Source of the DNA: Cynocephalus volans
Taxonomy: Eukaryota > Chordata > Mammalia > Dermoptera > Cynocephalidae
NCBI RefSeq assembly: GCF_027409185.1
Contig: NC_084469.1
Location: 102,549,835 to 102,613,834 of the forward strand
Reading direction: 5' to 3'
Length of the DNA stretch: 64,000 nucleotides
Shown: piece after piece, positions 1 through 13,614 of the stretch
Layout: each line of letters opens with the position of its first letter
Position numbering within the stretch: position 1 is the stretch's first letter
Notes under the pieces: model-generated
Told to the model about the DNA's origin: nothing
Databases searched by the model: none
Seen by the model: the letters and a program-made list of their open reading frames with translations, nothing else
Program-made: the position numbers and the translations under genes

Positions 1-1921
1 TCACCGCACCCCACAGTTTTCCATTCAGCAGGTTGAGGGTGGGGCTGGGGAATCCTGGTAGGGCCAGGCTGAAGCTTCTCAGCCCTGAGTGTCCTCTGCA
101 CATCCCCACACCCCATGCACACGGGCCACTCTCCAATTAGAATGAATTATGCCTGGCATTCCGATGCCTGCTTCCCTTCCACTGCGAGCAATTCTGGCAT
201 GTTGGTCTTGGGTCCAGCCACCAGACCCAGCACCCTCTGCAGATGCTGTTACCATGGCAGCAGGCCTCCCCCCCCCACCATACTAGAGGGGAGGGGCCTG
301 CTGCCAGGCGCATCTGAGACCAGGGATCATGGAGGTGGGGTGCACTGGGGAGAGGAATGCAGATTCCAGTGGCTGTCCTGGTGCAGAGGGAATTCCTGTG
401 GCGGGTGTCAGGGAGGTCCTCCCTTTACCTTGGGGTGAGAACCCCTGCCAGCATGGGGGGCTGTGCGTGTGGCCTGCCTGTCCACCAAGCCAGGGCTTGG
501 GCTGGGGGTTCAGTTCAGTGAGGGGGTTTGTGAGTCTGTTAGGTGGAGACATGGTCACACCCGCCCACTCACCTTCCCCCCCACTTGATGGGGACCAGCC
601 AGGATTGTGGGGGTGGCAGGTTAGCAGGGCGTGGGGGCCCAAGCAAAATGAAGCCTGACTCCGAGAGAGCCTCTCCCCACCAGGGCTGAATCTCATGAAC
701 AGTCACCTGAGCCTACTCCCATCTGGCCGGTTTCTGAAGCAATTGCTCTCCGCCTGCCTCCTGCCTGCCAGAGCGTTTGTCATTAGGAAGGTTTAATGAG
801 TTTCCTCTCAGCACTGGCGGGCTGGTGGCTGGCTAGCTACACCTCCAGGCACAATGTTGCACCAACACTTGGGTGGGATTGGGAAGCAATCACACCCCTC
901 TGGTACAACGGAGTCCCCGGGAAGGACCAGACATGAGTAGCTGGGAAGGCAGGAGGGTTTGCTGAGTTCTGCTCCAAGGTGGGGAAGGGGCCTTGTGTCC
1001 CAACTCAACACCAAGGGCCGGGGGAAGGATCTCCCCAGGGGCTCCTGCTCCTCTGCGATGCTGCCAGGGAGGGGTGTGCATTATCCTGTCTGTGCAGGGC
1101 CAGCAAAGAAACGGGCTTTGTGGCACAATCACTTTGGGCATTTACCCGTGTGTGCGTGCACGTGTGTGAGTGATAATGATAACTCTGGTTATTTCTATGT
1201 ATCCTGTGTGACATGAGGATTCCCCCCGTGTGGGTGTGAACACCTGCCCCTCTGGGCCTCCTTCCCTCAACTCTGTGCAGTGGCCAAAACCCAGATAAGA
1301 ACAACACTGTTAGATAAACATGCCCCTGGAGCCCACTCAGTGTCAAGGTGATTCATCATGAAGTAGCTGTGGTTTTCCTTCCCCGCTGTACATGCCCACC
1401 CCCCACCTCCTGCCTGGAGTCAGAGATGTAAATCCCAGGCCTTTAGGACGGCAACAGTGGACTCTTCTGTCCAGTCCTCTCTTGTACCTCCCAGACCAGG
1501 CCCTGCCCCAGTCAGTTGATTTCCACTCATCGCCCTGTACACCAGGCAGGACTAGAGCAGGTCACCTCGGAATCGGTGCAACTGCCACGGGATGGGGGTT
1601 GGCTTCCCTGTGTGGCCAGGTACACATCCATGATGAGAGGGGAGTTAGCAGTGGACAGCTGAGACACACACATGCATAGACGATCCTGGCCTGGGGGACA
1701 GGGGTATTAGTCTTGCCTATGCTTGATTGGAGCCAAAGCCACAAACTCAAAAGAAGTGCCACACCTGTGTGCATGTGAGAGAGAGAGAGAGAATGGGGGT
1801 GTGTGTGAAAGAGAGTGCCAGGACTGTGATGCTCCTGGTGTGAGAATATGGATCTCCAGGACTAAGTGCATTTTGGACAAGGGCTGTTGAACTCAGCAGC
1901 CCTCGGTTTTCCACCTTACTC
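1..1921. other. Intergenic DNA beyond the OLFM2 3' end
   Basis: No exon, repeat family or RNA gene was recognised. There are short GT- and GA-rich patches near 1150-1170 and 1778-1815. The ORFs here show no protein I know. Confidence 0.4.
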
Positions 1922-1931
1922 AAGAGGATTC

Positions 1932-2098
1932 CGGGGGCTGGCCCGTGGCTCACTCGGGAGAGGGTGGTGCTGATAACACCAAGGCCGTGGGTTCAGATCC
2001 TACATAGGGATGGCGGGTGAGCTCACTGGGAGAGTGTGGTGCTGACAACACCAAGTCAAGGGTTAAGATCCCCTTACCAGTCATCTTTTTTAAAAAAA
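1932..2098 (+). mobile_element. t-SINE (CYN) dimer
   Basis: Two tRNA-Ile-like units head to tail end in an A-run. A TSD, AAGAGGATTC, lies at 1922-1931 and 2099-2108. The first unit has the B-box-like GGGTTCAGATCC. Confidence 0.9.
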
Positions 2099-2108
2099 AA
2101 GAGGATTC

Positions 2109-3349
2109 TGTATCCAAGACTGATGAACCACCTGCCCCTTACCTTGGAGGTTGGCCTCCTAATACATGTAAGTTGGGGAGGGAGGTACAGATATTCTAAG
2201 TTTCCCAGCCCTGTGCCTTTTTTTTTTTTTTTTTGGTTGGTTTCATTTTTTTTAGCAGGTATGGAGAAAAGTGCTTCTCCATGTGCTAATCCAGGAATCA
2301 ATTCTTTTTCAATGTCAACCTTGTTCGTTTAAATAGAAATTAATTGCTTTTCTTGAGGATTTCTTTAAAAATTGGTTTTAAATGAGTGCATTAGATGGTC
2401 CCATTTATTATTCATTAGTTTCATTCCCAATATGGCCCCAATATCCGAATTCCTGGAAATGCCAGCACAGAGCGGAGATGATTTAATCAGGAGGCCATTA
2501 ATTAGAGATGGGGAGAATGTCCTCCCGGGTGGCCTCAGCAGGGTGGGATCTGGGCCTGTGGGGCTCTTTGCGTGAAGTTCCTGCTCTGGATTCAATAGGG
2601 ACCACCCACTGGGGCCAATGTGGGGGGCGGGGGTCAGCCCTGAGCTGCCCCCTCACTATCTTTGTTCTTGCCATCAGTGTCCAGATGAGAAAACCCGGGG
2701 GGACTCTCCACCCTTCTTGTACTCCTTCCAGCTTGTCCCTCATCCTTGTGACACCTCACGGTTCCCCACCCCCACCCCTCCAGACCGTCTCTCGAAGGCC
2801 ACCAGGCAGATCTGGCTAAAGCTAAGCCCTCATCTTATTCTTCCCCTTCTGTGACCCTCAGCCCTGCCTTTAGCCTGATCTCTAAGGCTGCTGACAACTT
2901 AGCTTCTGGTTACTTCTTCAGTCTCTGCCTGACTCCCTGATGATGCCTCCCTCCTGCCTCCAGTACTTCCAGTCTTGCCTGTCCTTCCCCTCCAAGAGCT
3001 CTGGTCCCCAGGTCAGAGTCCATCCCTGCTCAAGTCTCCTCCAGGTAGATGGGTTCTAGCTTTTCCTTATTCCTTAACTCAGAAGAGGCATGACTCACTT
3101 AAAACTATGTTTGAAATTACAAAGCCAAAGAAAAAAGAAAAGGGAAACAATTTGACTGGGGCCCCCACCCTCTCCTACCCAGATTTTTAAAAGCAGCGAA
3201 GTTGTTAAAATCCCATTAAAAAAATGGCCAGACAACTCATGGATCCACCAGAATGATCAATGAGCGAAGAGCCAGTGTTGGGGAATATTCATTTGTGTCC
3301 AATTTTCATCGTTGTGATAGAGTCCTCAGTTGCTTTGATCAAATTGCTT
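2109..3349. other. Intergenic DNA with a candidate conserved patch
   Basis: 2330-2540 is unique, AT-rich and dense in TAAT/ATTA homeodomain-type cores, listed as a finding. The rest is CT-rich with no recognised exon. A T-run lies at 2219-2234. Confidence 0.35.
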
Positions 3350-3366
3350 TTAAATGAATTGCTTTT

Positions 3367-3526
3367 TTTTTTTTTAAAGATGACCGATAAGGGGGATCTC
3401 AACCCTTGGCTTGGTGTTGTCAGCACCACACTTAGCCAGTGAGCTAACCGGCCATCCCTATATGGGATCCGAACCCGTGGCCTTGGTGTTAGCACCACAC
3501 TCTCCCGAGTGAGTCACGGGCCGGCC
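3367..3526 (-). mobile_element. t-SINE (CYN) dimer, antisense
   Basis: A T-run leads into the reverse complement of the dimer. A 17-bp TSD with one mismatch (TTAAAYGAATTGCTTTT) lies at 3350-3366 and 3527-3543. Confidence 0.9.
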
Positions 3527-3745
3527 TTAAACGAATTGCTTTTGATCAAAGCAACTTTGGGTTGGGTCTCCTCCCCCGCCTCCCCCAGGAGTTCGCCCTG
3601 GGGAGGGTTGAGCTCCATGCCCCCCACGCCACACTTAAGCTCGAGTCCTGGAAAGAGGGCCCAGCAGAGATGGGTGTCCAGGCTTGGATTCAGCCTCCAG
3701 CTCCAGCTCCACCCCCTCCACTGGACACACAGAGCCACCGAAGCG

Positions 3746-4179
3746 TCAAACGTCAAAGGTCCTGTTTATTCCGGCAACCCAGAAAGGAAAAGTGTAAATA
3801 AAAAAGAAACAGATCCATGCACTCAACTCCTGGGGGTGAGGGTGGAAAGTGAGGGGTGAGCCATGGGGGAAGCAAAGAGGAGAAAAGGGAGAAGAGAGAA
3901 ACTGAGAGATGAAGAGGCAGAGACGGAAAGAGAACTGGAGAGCCAGATCAATAAACAGAAAGAGACAGAGGGACATCAATAAAAAGGCAGAAAGACAAAA
4001 GTGGAGTATCAAAAGCAGAGATAAATAAGGAGAAGCAACAAAATGCATGAATAGAAACAGGCAGAGAATAAACTCGGCCAAAAGGTGGGGAGAGAGAGAG
4101 CGTGACAGAGACAATGATAAACTCTAAGGGACACAGGCAGAGTGGGAAGGACCCTCAGCAGCCCGAGCCACAGCAGTGC
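3746..4179 (-). other. OLFM2: OLFM2 3' UTR
   Basis: This is the segment between the TAG codon and the region just past the AATAAA signal, about 430 nt. As RNA it is strongly pyrimidine-rich, with many CUCU and UUUAUU stretches, including a U-run near 3800-3815. That composition could bind PTB- or HuR-type proteins, which is inference. No SINE interrupts it. The cleavage site is placed from the signal only. Confidence 0.8.
3765..3770 (-). terminator. OLFM2: OLFM2 polyadenylation signal AATAAA
   Basis: The plus strand reads TTTATT, so the transcript has AATAAA. A GU-rich stretch lies about 30-45 nt downstream (3735-3722), the usual layout for cleavage near 3745-3755. Other AATAAA hexamers occur nearer the stop (in the 3795-4070 stretch), so shorter 3' ends are possible. 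Confidence 0.8.
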
Positions 4180-4857
<678 letters not shown>

Positions 4858-6012
4858 CTACAAGAGCAGCCACTGGTCAAGGGGGGGTCACTGACAATGG
4901 CCCCAGGGTCCCAGCAACCACTCAGGAATCAGCCATCGTCACTGGAGATCAACAGTCACTAAGCGGTAATTAGTCATGGGGATTCCACTGACCACTCCCG
5001 ACCAATCACCATCCCACTGACTGGGATCATTTGGCCGGTGTGTGCTTTTGGTCTTAAAACAGACACTAAGTGGACGATACTTGATCCCAAAAGATCAGGG
5101 AGAATTGCACTCCCTGGGGACTCCCTGGGGCCCAGGAATTCACTGGTTATTGGATATTGGATGGTGGGTAGTCACTGGATAGCCACTGGGTGATAAGAGG
5201 TCACTTAAATTCATTGCTCATGAGTAACCCTTGTAACCACAACATGACCAGCATGTCATCATCTTCTCTGTTATCAGCATCATCATGTTAATTAGCACTC
5301 AGGAGTGCCCTTACTATGGAGCTAAGCATCTTAAAAACTTCAGTGCTGACATTATCATGCCCATTTTGAAGATAAAGAAATTAGAGTCAGAACATTAAGG
5401 AACCTGCCCACAGTGGTGGGACTGGAATGCAAATCCAAGTCTGATTCCTAAACCAACCAATCGGTTGAACCACCATAATCCCTGGGGGTCCAGGGATCAT
5501 GGCGGTATGGGGACTATTTACTACCCATAATCTATGACACTCAGTGGCCACCCACTGATCAATATCTGTCACCAGGAAGGTCATGTTGCAGGATAGTCAC
5601 TGGGCAGTTCATCAATGGTTCTTGTGGGTCTAGGCGATGGGCAATCATGACCATGGGGGCAACTGGAAGTCCAAAGGTCACTGAGCAGTGCTGGCAGGTC
5701 TTTTGTCCTTGGGAAGGCACTGGTTACTGGGCAGTTACATAGAGGTCATTGGTTACTGGGAACTGGTTAGTAGCGCTCAGTAACCATTAGTCTCTACAGT
5801 CACTGGAGGTCAACAGACTTTGAAATTCACAGGGCTGGAAGGTTGTTGGTCACTTGGTGGTCACTAGAAAGTCGAGGGGAGGTCCAAGGGCCCTGGGGAT
5901 CCAGGACACTTTGGGCTACAAGTCATTGGTGTGGAATCCCTGGGCACCTATGGGCAGTCACAGGCTATGTTCCTCCCAGGCTCTGACCCCTGGGGTGGGC
6001 ACAGTTACTCAC
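4858..6012 (-). other. OLFM2 intron 5
   Basis: A MIR relic in antisense lies at about 5265-5450. Both flanks (4880-5210 and 5590-5870) are full of short variants of GGTCACTGG and GTTACTGGG, a diffuse degenerate minisatellite. There is no other coding signal. Confidence 0.6.
5265..5450 (-). repeat. MIR relic, antisense
   Basis: The typical reversed MIR block is present, with a diverged ...GATAAAGAAATTAGAGTCAG... core followed by a gap and ...GGACTGGAATGCAAATCCAA. It is strongly diverged. Confidence 0.55.
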
Positions 6013-6119
6013 CCGGCTATCCGCACTGGGGGCCATCGTGTCGGTCATCCAAGAGCCAAAGCGGGACCCCATGGCCCGAACGGTGATGGGGTTACTGACC
6101 CCAGTCAGCTTCCCACAGC
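6013..6119 (-). CDS. OLFM2: OLFM2 exon 5 (start of olfactomedin domain)
   Basis: The exon is 107 nt: two bases completing Gly195 plus 35 codons, CGKLTGVSNPITVRAMGSRF to SADSR. The acceptor is TCCCAG and the donor GTGAGT. C196 opens the olfactomedin domain and by family structure should pair with C378 of exon 6. The GSRFGSWMTD block is a family hallmark. Confidence 0.95.
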
Positions 6120-6926
<807 letters not shown>

Positions 6927-7073
6927 CTGGAAGCTCTTGGCCGAGAGGGACCCATCGGCCGCCCGGAGCCGTGCGTCCAGGCTCCGCATGAGTGTCTCCA
7001 TGCTGCGCACATATTGGAGGTCACGATACGTCCGCAGCTCAAGGACCTCCATGGACTGGGAGATGTTCTGGAC
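6927..7073 (-). CDS. OLFM2: OLFM2 exon 3 (coiled-coil part 1)
   Basis: The exon has 49 codons, residues 73-121, starting VQNISQSMEVLELRTYRDLQ and ending SLSAKSFQ. The acceptor is CTAG and the donor GTGGGT, phase 0 at both ends. The heptad-like spacing of Leu, Val and Met suits the coiled coil that oligomerises noelins. N75 in NIS is an N-glycosylation sequon. It differs from the human protein as I recall it at I76 (Val in human) and at Ser in YVRSMETL (Gly in human), both mild changes. Confidence 0.95.
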
Positions 7074-7289
7074 CTAGGAATGGGGACAATTCGGGAAAGC
7101 AAGACTTCTTCTCCTGCCCCTGACCCAGAGATGCCACAGACAAGGCTTGGCAGGGTAAGAGGTCACACAAACACCCAACCAGGCCACCTTCTCCTTCCCT
7201 GTTCTTACCAGCAACCTGTGAATGCCGTGCCCAATCCATCCATTCCCCTTCCCTCTGGTTCCCACCGGGTCTGCCCACCACACTACCTG

Positions 7290-7850
7290 TTCCCTCCTCC
7301 CTGGTCTCCCTGCTTCCACCCTCACCCTCTGCAGTCAGTTCTCCACATAGCAGCTAGAGGGAACTTTACAAAACAAAGATTAGACCACCTTCCTCCCCTG
7401 CAGATCCTCCATGGGCTAGTCCTGCCCCCTGACCTGCTTCCTCTCCAAGTTCACACCACTCCAAATACCAGCGCTCTCTGTTCTCACAGACTCTAAGCTC
7501 CCTCCCTCCTCAGGGCCTCCGCACATGCTGATCCCTCTACCTGGAGTGCTGTTCCCTTCATTTTCCCATGGCTGTCTCCTTCTCATCCTTCAGGTCTCAA
7601 CTCTAGCATCACCTCCTCAGTGTGGCCTTCCCCAACTACCCTGTCTCAGTAGCTGCTCACTCACTCTCCCCTTACATGGCTATTTTCTTCCTAGCTATGA
7701 CTACTATCTGGAACTTTCTGATTCACCTGCCTCCTTCAGGGGGGATCCTCAGAGGCAGAGTCAGTGTCTAGCTTGTCCACAGTCAAATCCCCAGGGCCCA
7801 GCACTGGCCCCAAGTAGTTGCTCAGTAAATACTTTCTGGCTGAATGCATG
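7290..7850 (+). repeat. L2 LINE 3' end
   Basis: The order of blocks is that of L2: CTCAGGGCCTCCGCACATGC, TCTACCTGGAGTGCTGTTCC, an AGGTCTCAACTC block, then ...GCTCAGTAAATACTTTCTGG. It is old and 5'-truncated. Confidence 0.75.
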
Positions 7851-7880
7851 CCCCGAAGAAGCTCCCAGACCCTAGTCTCA

Positions 7881-8000
7881 CCTGAACCAGCCTGAGGTGA
7901 ACTTCACCTGGCTAAAGTAGGCTCCATTGGGCTAAGGTGAACTTTACCTGGCTGAGGTGGACCCCACTGGGCTAAGGTGGATCCCACCTGGCTAAGGTAA
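7881..8000 (+). repeat. 20-bp minisatellite, about 6 units
   Basis: The consensus is close to ACTTCACCTGGCTAAGGTGA. Units fall in exact 20-bp register, alternating CACCTGG and CACTGGG forms, so a 40-bp higher-order unit is visible. Confidence 0.8.
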
Positions 8001-8132
8001 ACTCAGTCAGAGACATCACTGGATACTTGTTGAAATACCCAGACTTTCCTGAACAATTGATCACGTGACTCTTGGTAATTCTCAGAAGCCCAACAGCTTG
8101 ATACCCGCCCTGGATGCCACGAAATATTTTTA

Positions 8133-8558
8133 CAGTAGTCCCCCTTTATCCATGCTTTTGCTTTCCAGATTTCAGTTACCCGTGGCCAATTGCAGTCTGA
8201 AAACATTAAATGGAAAATTCCAGAAATAAACAACTCATGTGTTATAAATAATGGGCTGGCCGGTAGGCTCAGTTGGTTAGAGTGCAACCTTGTAACACCA
8301 AGGTCGCAGATTTAGATTCCCCATACTGGCCAGCCACTAAAAAAAAATAATAATAATAACTTTTATGATAGTATATTGTTATAATTCTATTTTATTGTTA
8401 TTGTTGTCAGTCTCTTACTGTGCCTAATTTATAAATTTAACTTTATCATAGGTATGTTCGTAAGGAAAAAAGTACATGTAGGATTGGGTACTACTGCAGT
8501 TTTAGGCATCCGTCGAACATCTTGGAACTAATCCCCCACAGCTAAGGCTGGATGACTG
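8133..8558 (+). mobile_element. Tigger-type DNA transposon remnant (internally deleted)
   Basis: The left end CAGTAGTCCCCCTTTATCC and right end GGATGACTG are bounded by TA on both sides, the pogo/Tigger target duplication. The body matches the TTCCAGAAATAAACAA block also seen at 13.68 kb. A SINE sits inside. Confidence 0.8.
8253..8350 (+). mobile_element. t-SINE (CYN) monomer inside Tigger
   Basis: A single tRNA-Ile-like unit (GCTGGCCGGTAGGCTCAGTT...) with an A/AAT-rich tail has split the Tigger remnant, so it is younger. Confidence 0.8.
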
Positions 8559-9228
8559 TACAGCTACTGTTGACAGAGGATACCACTTTGGACATCCCAA
8601 ATTATTGGGGAAAATGGTTTGGGCGTTGTGGGCAGGGCAGAATCCTGTGGAGTTAATAGGTGGGAGACTCTGGTGCTGACAAACTCTTCTCCTCTCTGCC
8701 AAACGTCAGCTTCCTCCTCTGTAGAATGGTGACGGGAGGCTGCTGGTCCCCTTCATCACCGGCATCAGAGCTAATGAGCAGTTCAGCTGGGCAGTGGCAA
8801 GGGACAGCGATATGGCTATAAAGGGCAATGAAACATGCTCGGGGATGTATTGAATGGGGACCATTTTGCATCGACCATGATCAGAGAGGGTAGGAATCCA
8901 TACATGAGCCTCTTGAGGTGGAGGGTGAGATCCCCCCACCCAAGGGACATGGAACTTTTCTCAGCAGGTGAGTCTGGAGAACTGAAGGGCTGAATGGGAC
9001 ATGCACAGTGGGGCCAGAGCTCATGCACCGGAGACGGGTGTCACCACTGGGTCTTCCTTCCTCCCCGACCCCACAAGCCTCAGCTTCTCTTCCAAAGAAG
9101 CCTTGAACAGATATGAATAAATTATCCACCTACAGGGGAACCAGGGTATCAGCCAGCTCTGGATAATCCGCATGGTTGGATGTGGCCTGGGATGATCCAG
9201 AGGGGGTCAGAGGGCAAGGAGATTTTCA

Positions 9229-10130
<902 letters not shown>

Positions 10131-10199
10131 AACCTTTGAAATGCTAATCTCAAAGGGAATTCTAGACAGCCATAATTGCCAATCTTATTAGAAAGTATC

Positions 10200-10640
10200 C
10201 AGTGAGAGCCTATTCTATCCCGGGCATAGGGCCTGGGATAGGAGCAAGGAAGAGAAGGATGAAGAAGAAATAGAAAAGAAAAAGAAAAAAAACAAAGAGG
10301 GGGTGGAAAAACATGGAACTAGTGGGGGAAACAGACATCAGACATGTAATCCTAATGATACTCCTAGAACCACATGCTATAGAGAATGCTTTGAAGAAAT
10401 AGTATAGGGAGTAACAGGGGGTCTTTCCCAGGCTGGGGGTGTCAGAGAAGGTGCCCCAGGGGAGGGACATTTGAGCTGAACTTGAGGGATGAGTGAGCCA
10501 GGAGAAGCAGAGACAGGAGGGAAGACTTTTAGCTTGACAGATCCTATCAATACCTGGAGAGATATGAGAAACATTGTCCAAAAAGCAGTGGATACTCACT
10601 GGACAGATCTGGGCCCCCATTGTAGGGCCCCTGGAACTTC
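10200..10640 (-). repeat. Old interspersed repeat, class uncertain
   Basis: The pattern of a purine-rich core, then GTGCCCCAGGGGAGGGACATT and TTGAGCTGAACTTGAGGGATG, matches an ancient family that recurs at 10838-11280, 49260-49620 and 59030-59540. I believe it is L2-class but cannot prove it. Confidence 0.4.
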
Positions 10641-10710
10641 CCTGGAGCATAGCAGAACCAGTCACAAGTCCCGATCTTCTTGTTTTTGATAGGGCATGAT
10701 GGTCTCATTT

Positions 10711-10817
10711 CTAAGAAATTTTTTTTTTTTTGGCAGCTGACCAGTGCAGGGATATGAACCTAGGACCTTGGCATTACAAGACTGCACCCTAACCACTGAG
10801 AAAACCAGCCAGTCCCC
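10711..10817 (-). mobile_element. t-SINE (CYN) monomer, antisense
   Basis: A perfect 16-bp TSD, CATGATGGTCTCATTT, lies at 10695-10710 and 10818-10833. The unit is flanked by a T-run on the left. Confidence 0.92.
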
Positions 10818-10837
10818 CATGATGGTCTCATTTGCTC

Positions 10838-10916
10838 AACCAAAATTTGTTGAGCTCCTACTGTGTGCCAGATTCTATTCCGGATGTTGAAAACGTAGCA
10901 GTGAACAAAACACACA

Positions 10917-10959
<43 letters not shown>

Positions 10960-11280
10960 ACACACACATGCTCCTCTAGGAGCTTTTATTAAAGAGGAGG
11001 GAGACAGAAATAAAAAGTATGGGGGACACTGGGGTTGGAGAGCACCAGGATTGCAACTTTAGGTGTCATTTGAGTAAAGACCTGAAGGACATGAGGGAGG
11101 GGCCATGCAGATGTCTGGGGAATGGGGTTCCAGGCAGACAGAACAGTGAGTGCAAAGGCCCTTAGGCAGGAGTAGTGAGGCAGTAAGTGGAGGGAGATGG
11201 GAGCAGGAGGTGACAGTGGGCAGAGTGCACGGGGCCTTGCAGGCTGCAGTGAGGACTTTGACTTCAGCTCTGAGTGAGGT
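10838..11280 (+). repeat. Old L2-class repeat interrupted by (CA)n
   Basis: GAGCTCCTACTGTGTGCCAG opens the block, then come the CA repeat, ACCTGAAGGACATGAGG and GTGCAAAGGCCCTTAGGC. It is the same order as other old copies in the window. Confidence 0.5.
10911..10968 (+). repeat. (CA)n microsatellite
   Basis: About 28 CA units with a few interruptions (CAGA). It is likely length-polymorphic. Confidence 0.95.
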
Positions 11281-11303
11281 GGGAGTGAGCCATAGAGGGT
11301 TCT

Positions 11304-11470
11304 TTTTTTTTTTAAAGATGACTGGTAAGGGGACCTTAACCCTTGACTTGGTGTTGTCAGCACCACGCTCTCCCAAGTGAGCTAACCGGCCATTCCTATA
11401 TAGGGATCCGAACCCATGGCCTTGGTGTTATCAGCACCACACTCTCCCAAGTGAGCCACAGGCTGGCCCT
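11304..11470 (-). mobile_element. t-SINE (CYN) dimer, antisense
   Basis: A TSD of 17 bp (GAGCCATARAGKGTTCT, two mismatches) lies at 11287-11303 and 11471-11487. Confidence 0.88.
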
Positions 11471-11648
11471 GAGCCATAAAGTGTTCTGAGCAGAGGAGGG
11501 ATGTGCCTTGACTTGGGTGTTCATAATGACTTCTAGCTGCTTTGGGGGAGAGGGGGGAAGAAGACCAGGGTAAAGGTGACTGAACGGGTCCATGCAAGTA
11601 ATGATAAGTTGTGGCCATAGAAGTGGGACCTTAGAAGATTCTGGTCCT

Positions 11649-11749
11649 GGGCTGGCCAGTTTAGCTCAGTTGGTTTAGAGCACAGTATTGATAACACCAA
11701 GGTCAAGGGTTTGGATCCCCATACCAAAAAAAAAAAAAAAAAAAAAGAT
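11649..11749 (+). mobile_element. t-SINE (CYN) monomer
   Basis: A 12-bp TSD, GATTCTGGTCCT, lies at 11637-11648 and 11750-11761. The A-tail is about 22 bases. Confidence 0.9.
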
Positions 11750-11761
11750 GATTCTGGTCCT

Positions 11762-12423
11762 ATCCAGGATGTATTCCTATGGGCATGGATAAAAATCTAA
11801 TAAAACCCCAAGTGTTTTACAGAGAAACAAAGCACCACAATCACTGATCATTTGCGCAGCCGATGACTGATCACCTAGCAGAGGCTGTTCCCACGAGCAG
11901 CAGCAGAGCTAAGGTGGGCTGAGAGTTACGGAGCAATCCTGGAGGCTTCAGCTATTAACCCACCTATTTTCTCTCCCACTCTATAAAGCATTTTTTTTTC
12001 TTAAGCCTATTGGAATGTGAGCAAATGATATAATTGTACAGATGAGCTTGACTCTTCCACTAATTTATAAGAAAAAGAAACCATTCATAAGCACCATCTG
12101 AAACTATTATAATTAATCACTCTTTGTGCCTCATGTACACCCTTCCTAAATTGGGGAAGCCCCTCTTTAGGAGTCCACATCCCCCTGATGGAGAAATGAA
12201 GTAATGCCTTCCTTGAACCCGAGTATGAGCTGGGTGGTGCCAACACTCACTGCAGAAGCTCCCAGGATTCCCCACCACAGAGGACTTTATCTGAATTGTG
12301 AAAGCACTGGGACTGTGCTCCAGTTGTCTACAGCAGCAACCTGCTCATTAACTCCCCCTGCATGGGTTTCCTTCTGTGCCTCTCTCATGTCTCAGCTCTG
12401 GTTCTTCCTGGCATCACCCTTAT
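11762..12423. other. Unique intron 1 sequence
   Basis: The stretch is AT-rich in 11970-12140 with no repeat family recognised and no splice-bounded ORF. Confidence 0.35.
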
Positions 12424-12592
12424 ATCAGTCCGTTTTTGTTGCTTATAACAAAATACCTGAAACTGGGTGATTTGCAAAGAAAATGAAATTTACTGCTTAC
12501 AGTTTCTGAGGCTGGGAAATCCAAAGTCCATCTGGTGGTGGCAACAGTGACCCAGGGGTCTCACATTGCAAGATGGTGGAAGCAGAGAGAGC

Positions 12593-12623
<31 letters not shown>

Positions 12624-12866
12624 GACTCTCCTCTTCTTTTAAAGTCCTCAGAACCACGCCCCTGACCACCGTTTTTAATCCATTTACTCCTGCATGGTCC
12701 TACAATCCAATCACCTCTTCAAGTCTCCACCTTTCAGTTACCATAATAGGATTCCCCACCCTCTTAACAGTCACAGTGGGGGCTACATTTCCAATACATA
12801 AAACTTGGGGGACACAATTCAAGCTTCAGTGAATTTTTTTGGGGGGGACATAATTCAGTCCACTAG
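12424..12866 (-). mobile_element. Solitary MaLR-type LTR, antisense
   Basis: The block TCAGTCCGTTTTTGTTGCTT, AACTGGGTGATTTGCAAAG, GGCTGGGAAATCCAAAGTCC is the reverse of a MaLR LTR end. A (GA)n run at 12585-12618 lies inside. The antisense left end lies near 12840-12866. Confidence 0.65.
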
Positions 12867-13614
12867 AGTCCTCCTAGGTGAATATGTGCACTTAAATCCT
12901 CCCCTTGGGAGCCTGACTTAAGACAAGAAGGGTGGCCCAAGAAAGCCTTCCCCCTTGGTTTGCCTGCTTTGATGACAAATCCAATTCTTTAAAAGCAAAA
13001 CAAAGAAAAGCAATGAACGTGAGCCCAACCATCCCTTCCCATCCTCCCCTGGCTCCGATCCCCAAGCAATTTGGACAGAACCCCCCAAGATTCTCATTTG
13101 CGCAGAGACAACGCAGCCCAGTTCAACGTAATTAAGATCTCCCTACATTTCCTAGCGTGTCCTTCGAAGCAAACAAACAAGCCATTTTCTCTCAACATAT
13201 GAAATATTGAATTGTAAAAGAGAAGCAAGATTTAAGTGGCACAGAGAGAAGGCCTCCATGGCTTTCCTAAAATAATTGTCTGCGTTGGACGCGCCTCGCT
13301 GGAGTGTTCTCTGCAGCAGTGTAATTAAATGCCTGGGGTTTGGCTGCTGAATCTCAGCACGCAGAGCTCCAGAGTTTTGCCAGTTGGGTTTAAGTTCAAA
13401 TACGCAGTCAAGTTCATGTCCCCAGGAACCGTTGGAATGTCCTGGAAAGCTCCACATTGGAGAGTCCAAATGCCAGCTCTCCCAGACTGGGTCTAGCTTG
13501 GAACCGAAGTCACTAACTCTTGGAGGTCAGAGCCCTATGGAGGAATAGAAAGTGTCCTATCCCCAGGGAAATGCTTATAATAGTAGGTGTGAGAACACAG
13601 GAGTTCTCAGATGT
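12867..13614. other. Unique sequence with a candidate conserved block
   Basis: 13130-13440 has no repeat signature and looks like constrained non-coding DNA, based only on base composition and absence of repeats. Confidence 0.35.

Noticed and set aside
1932..2098. Alu, ERE or VES-type SINE
   Set aside because: The unit matches tRNA-Ile monomers and dimers, not 7SL-derived Alu or the horse or vesper-bat types.
1..3700. A neighbouring gene 3' of OLFM2
   Set aside because: I searched for exons of genes expected beside OLFM2 and saw none that I could support; the window may stop short of them.
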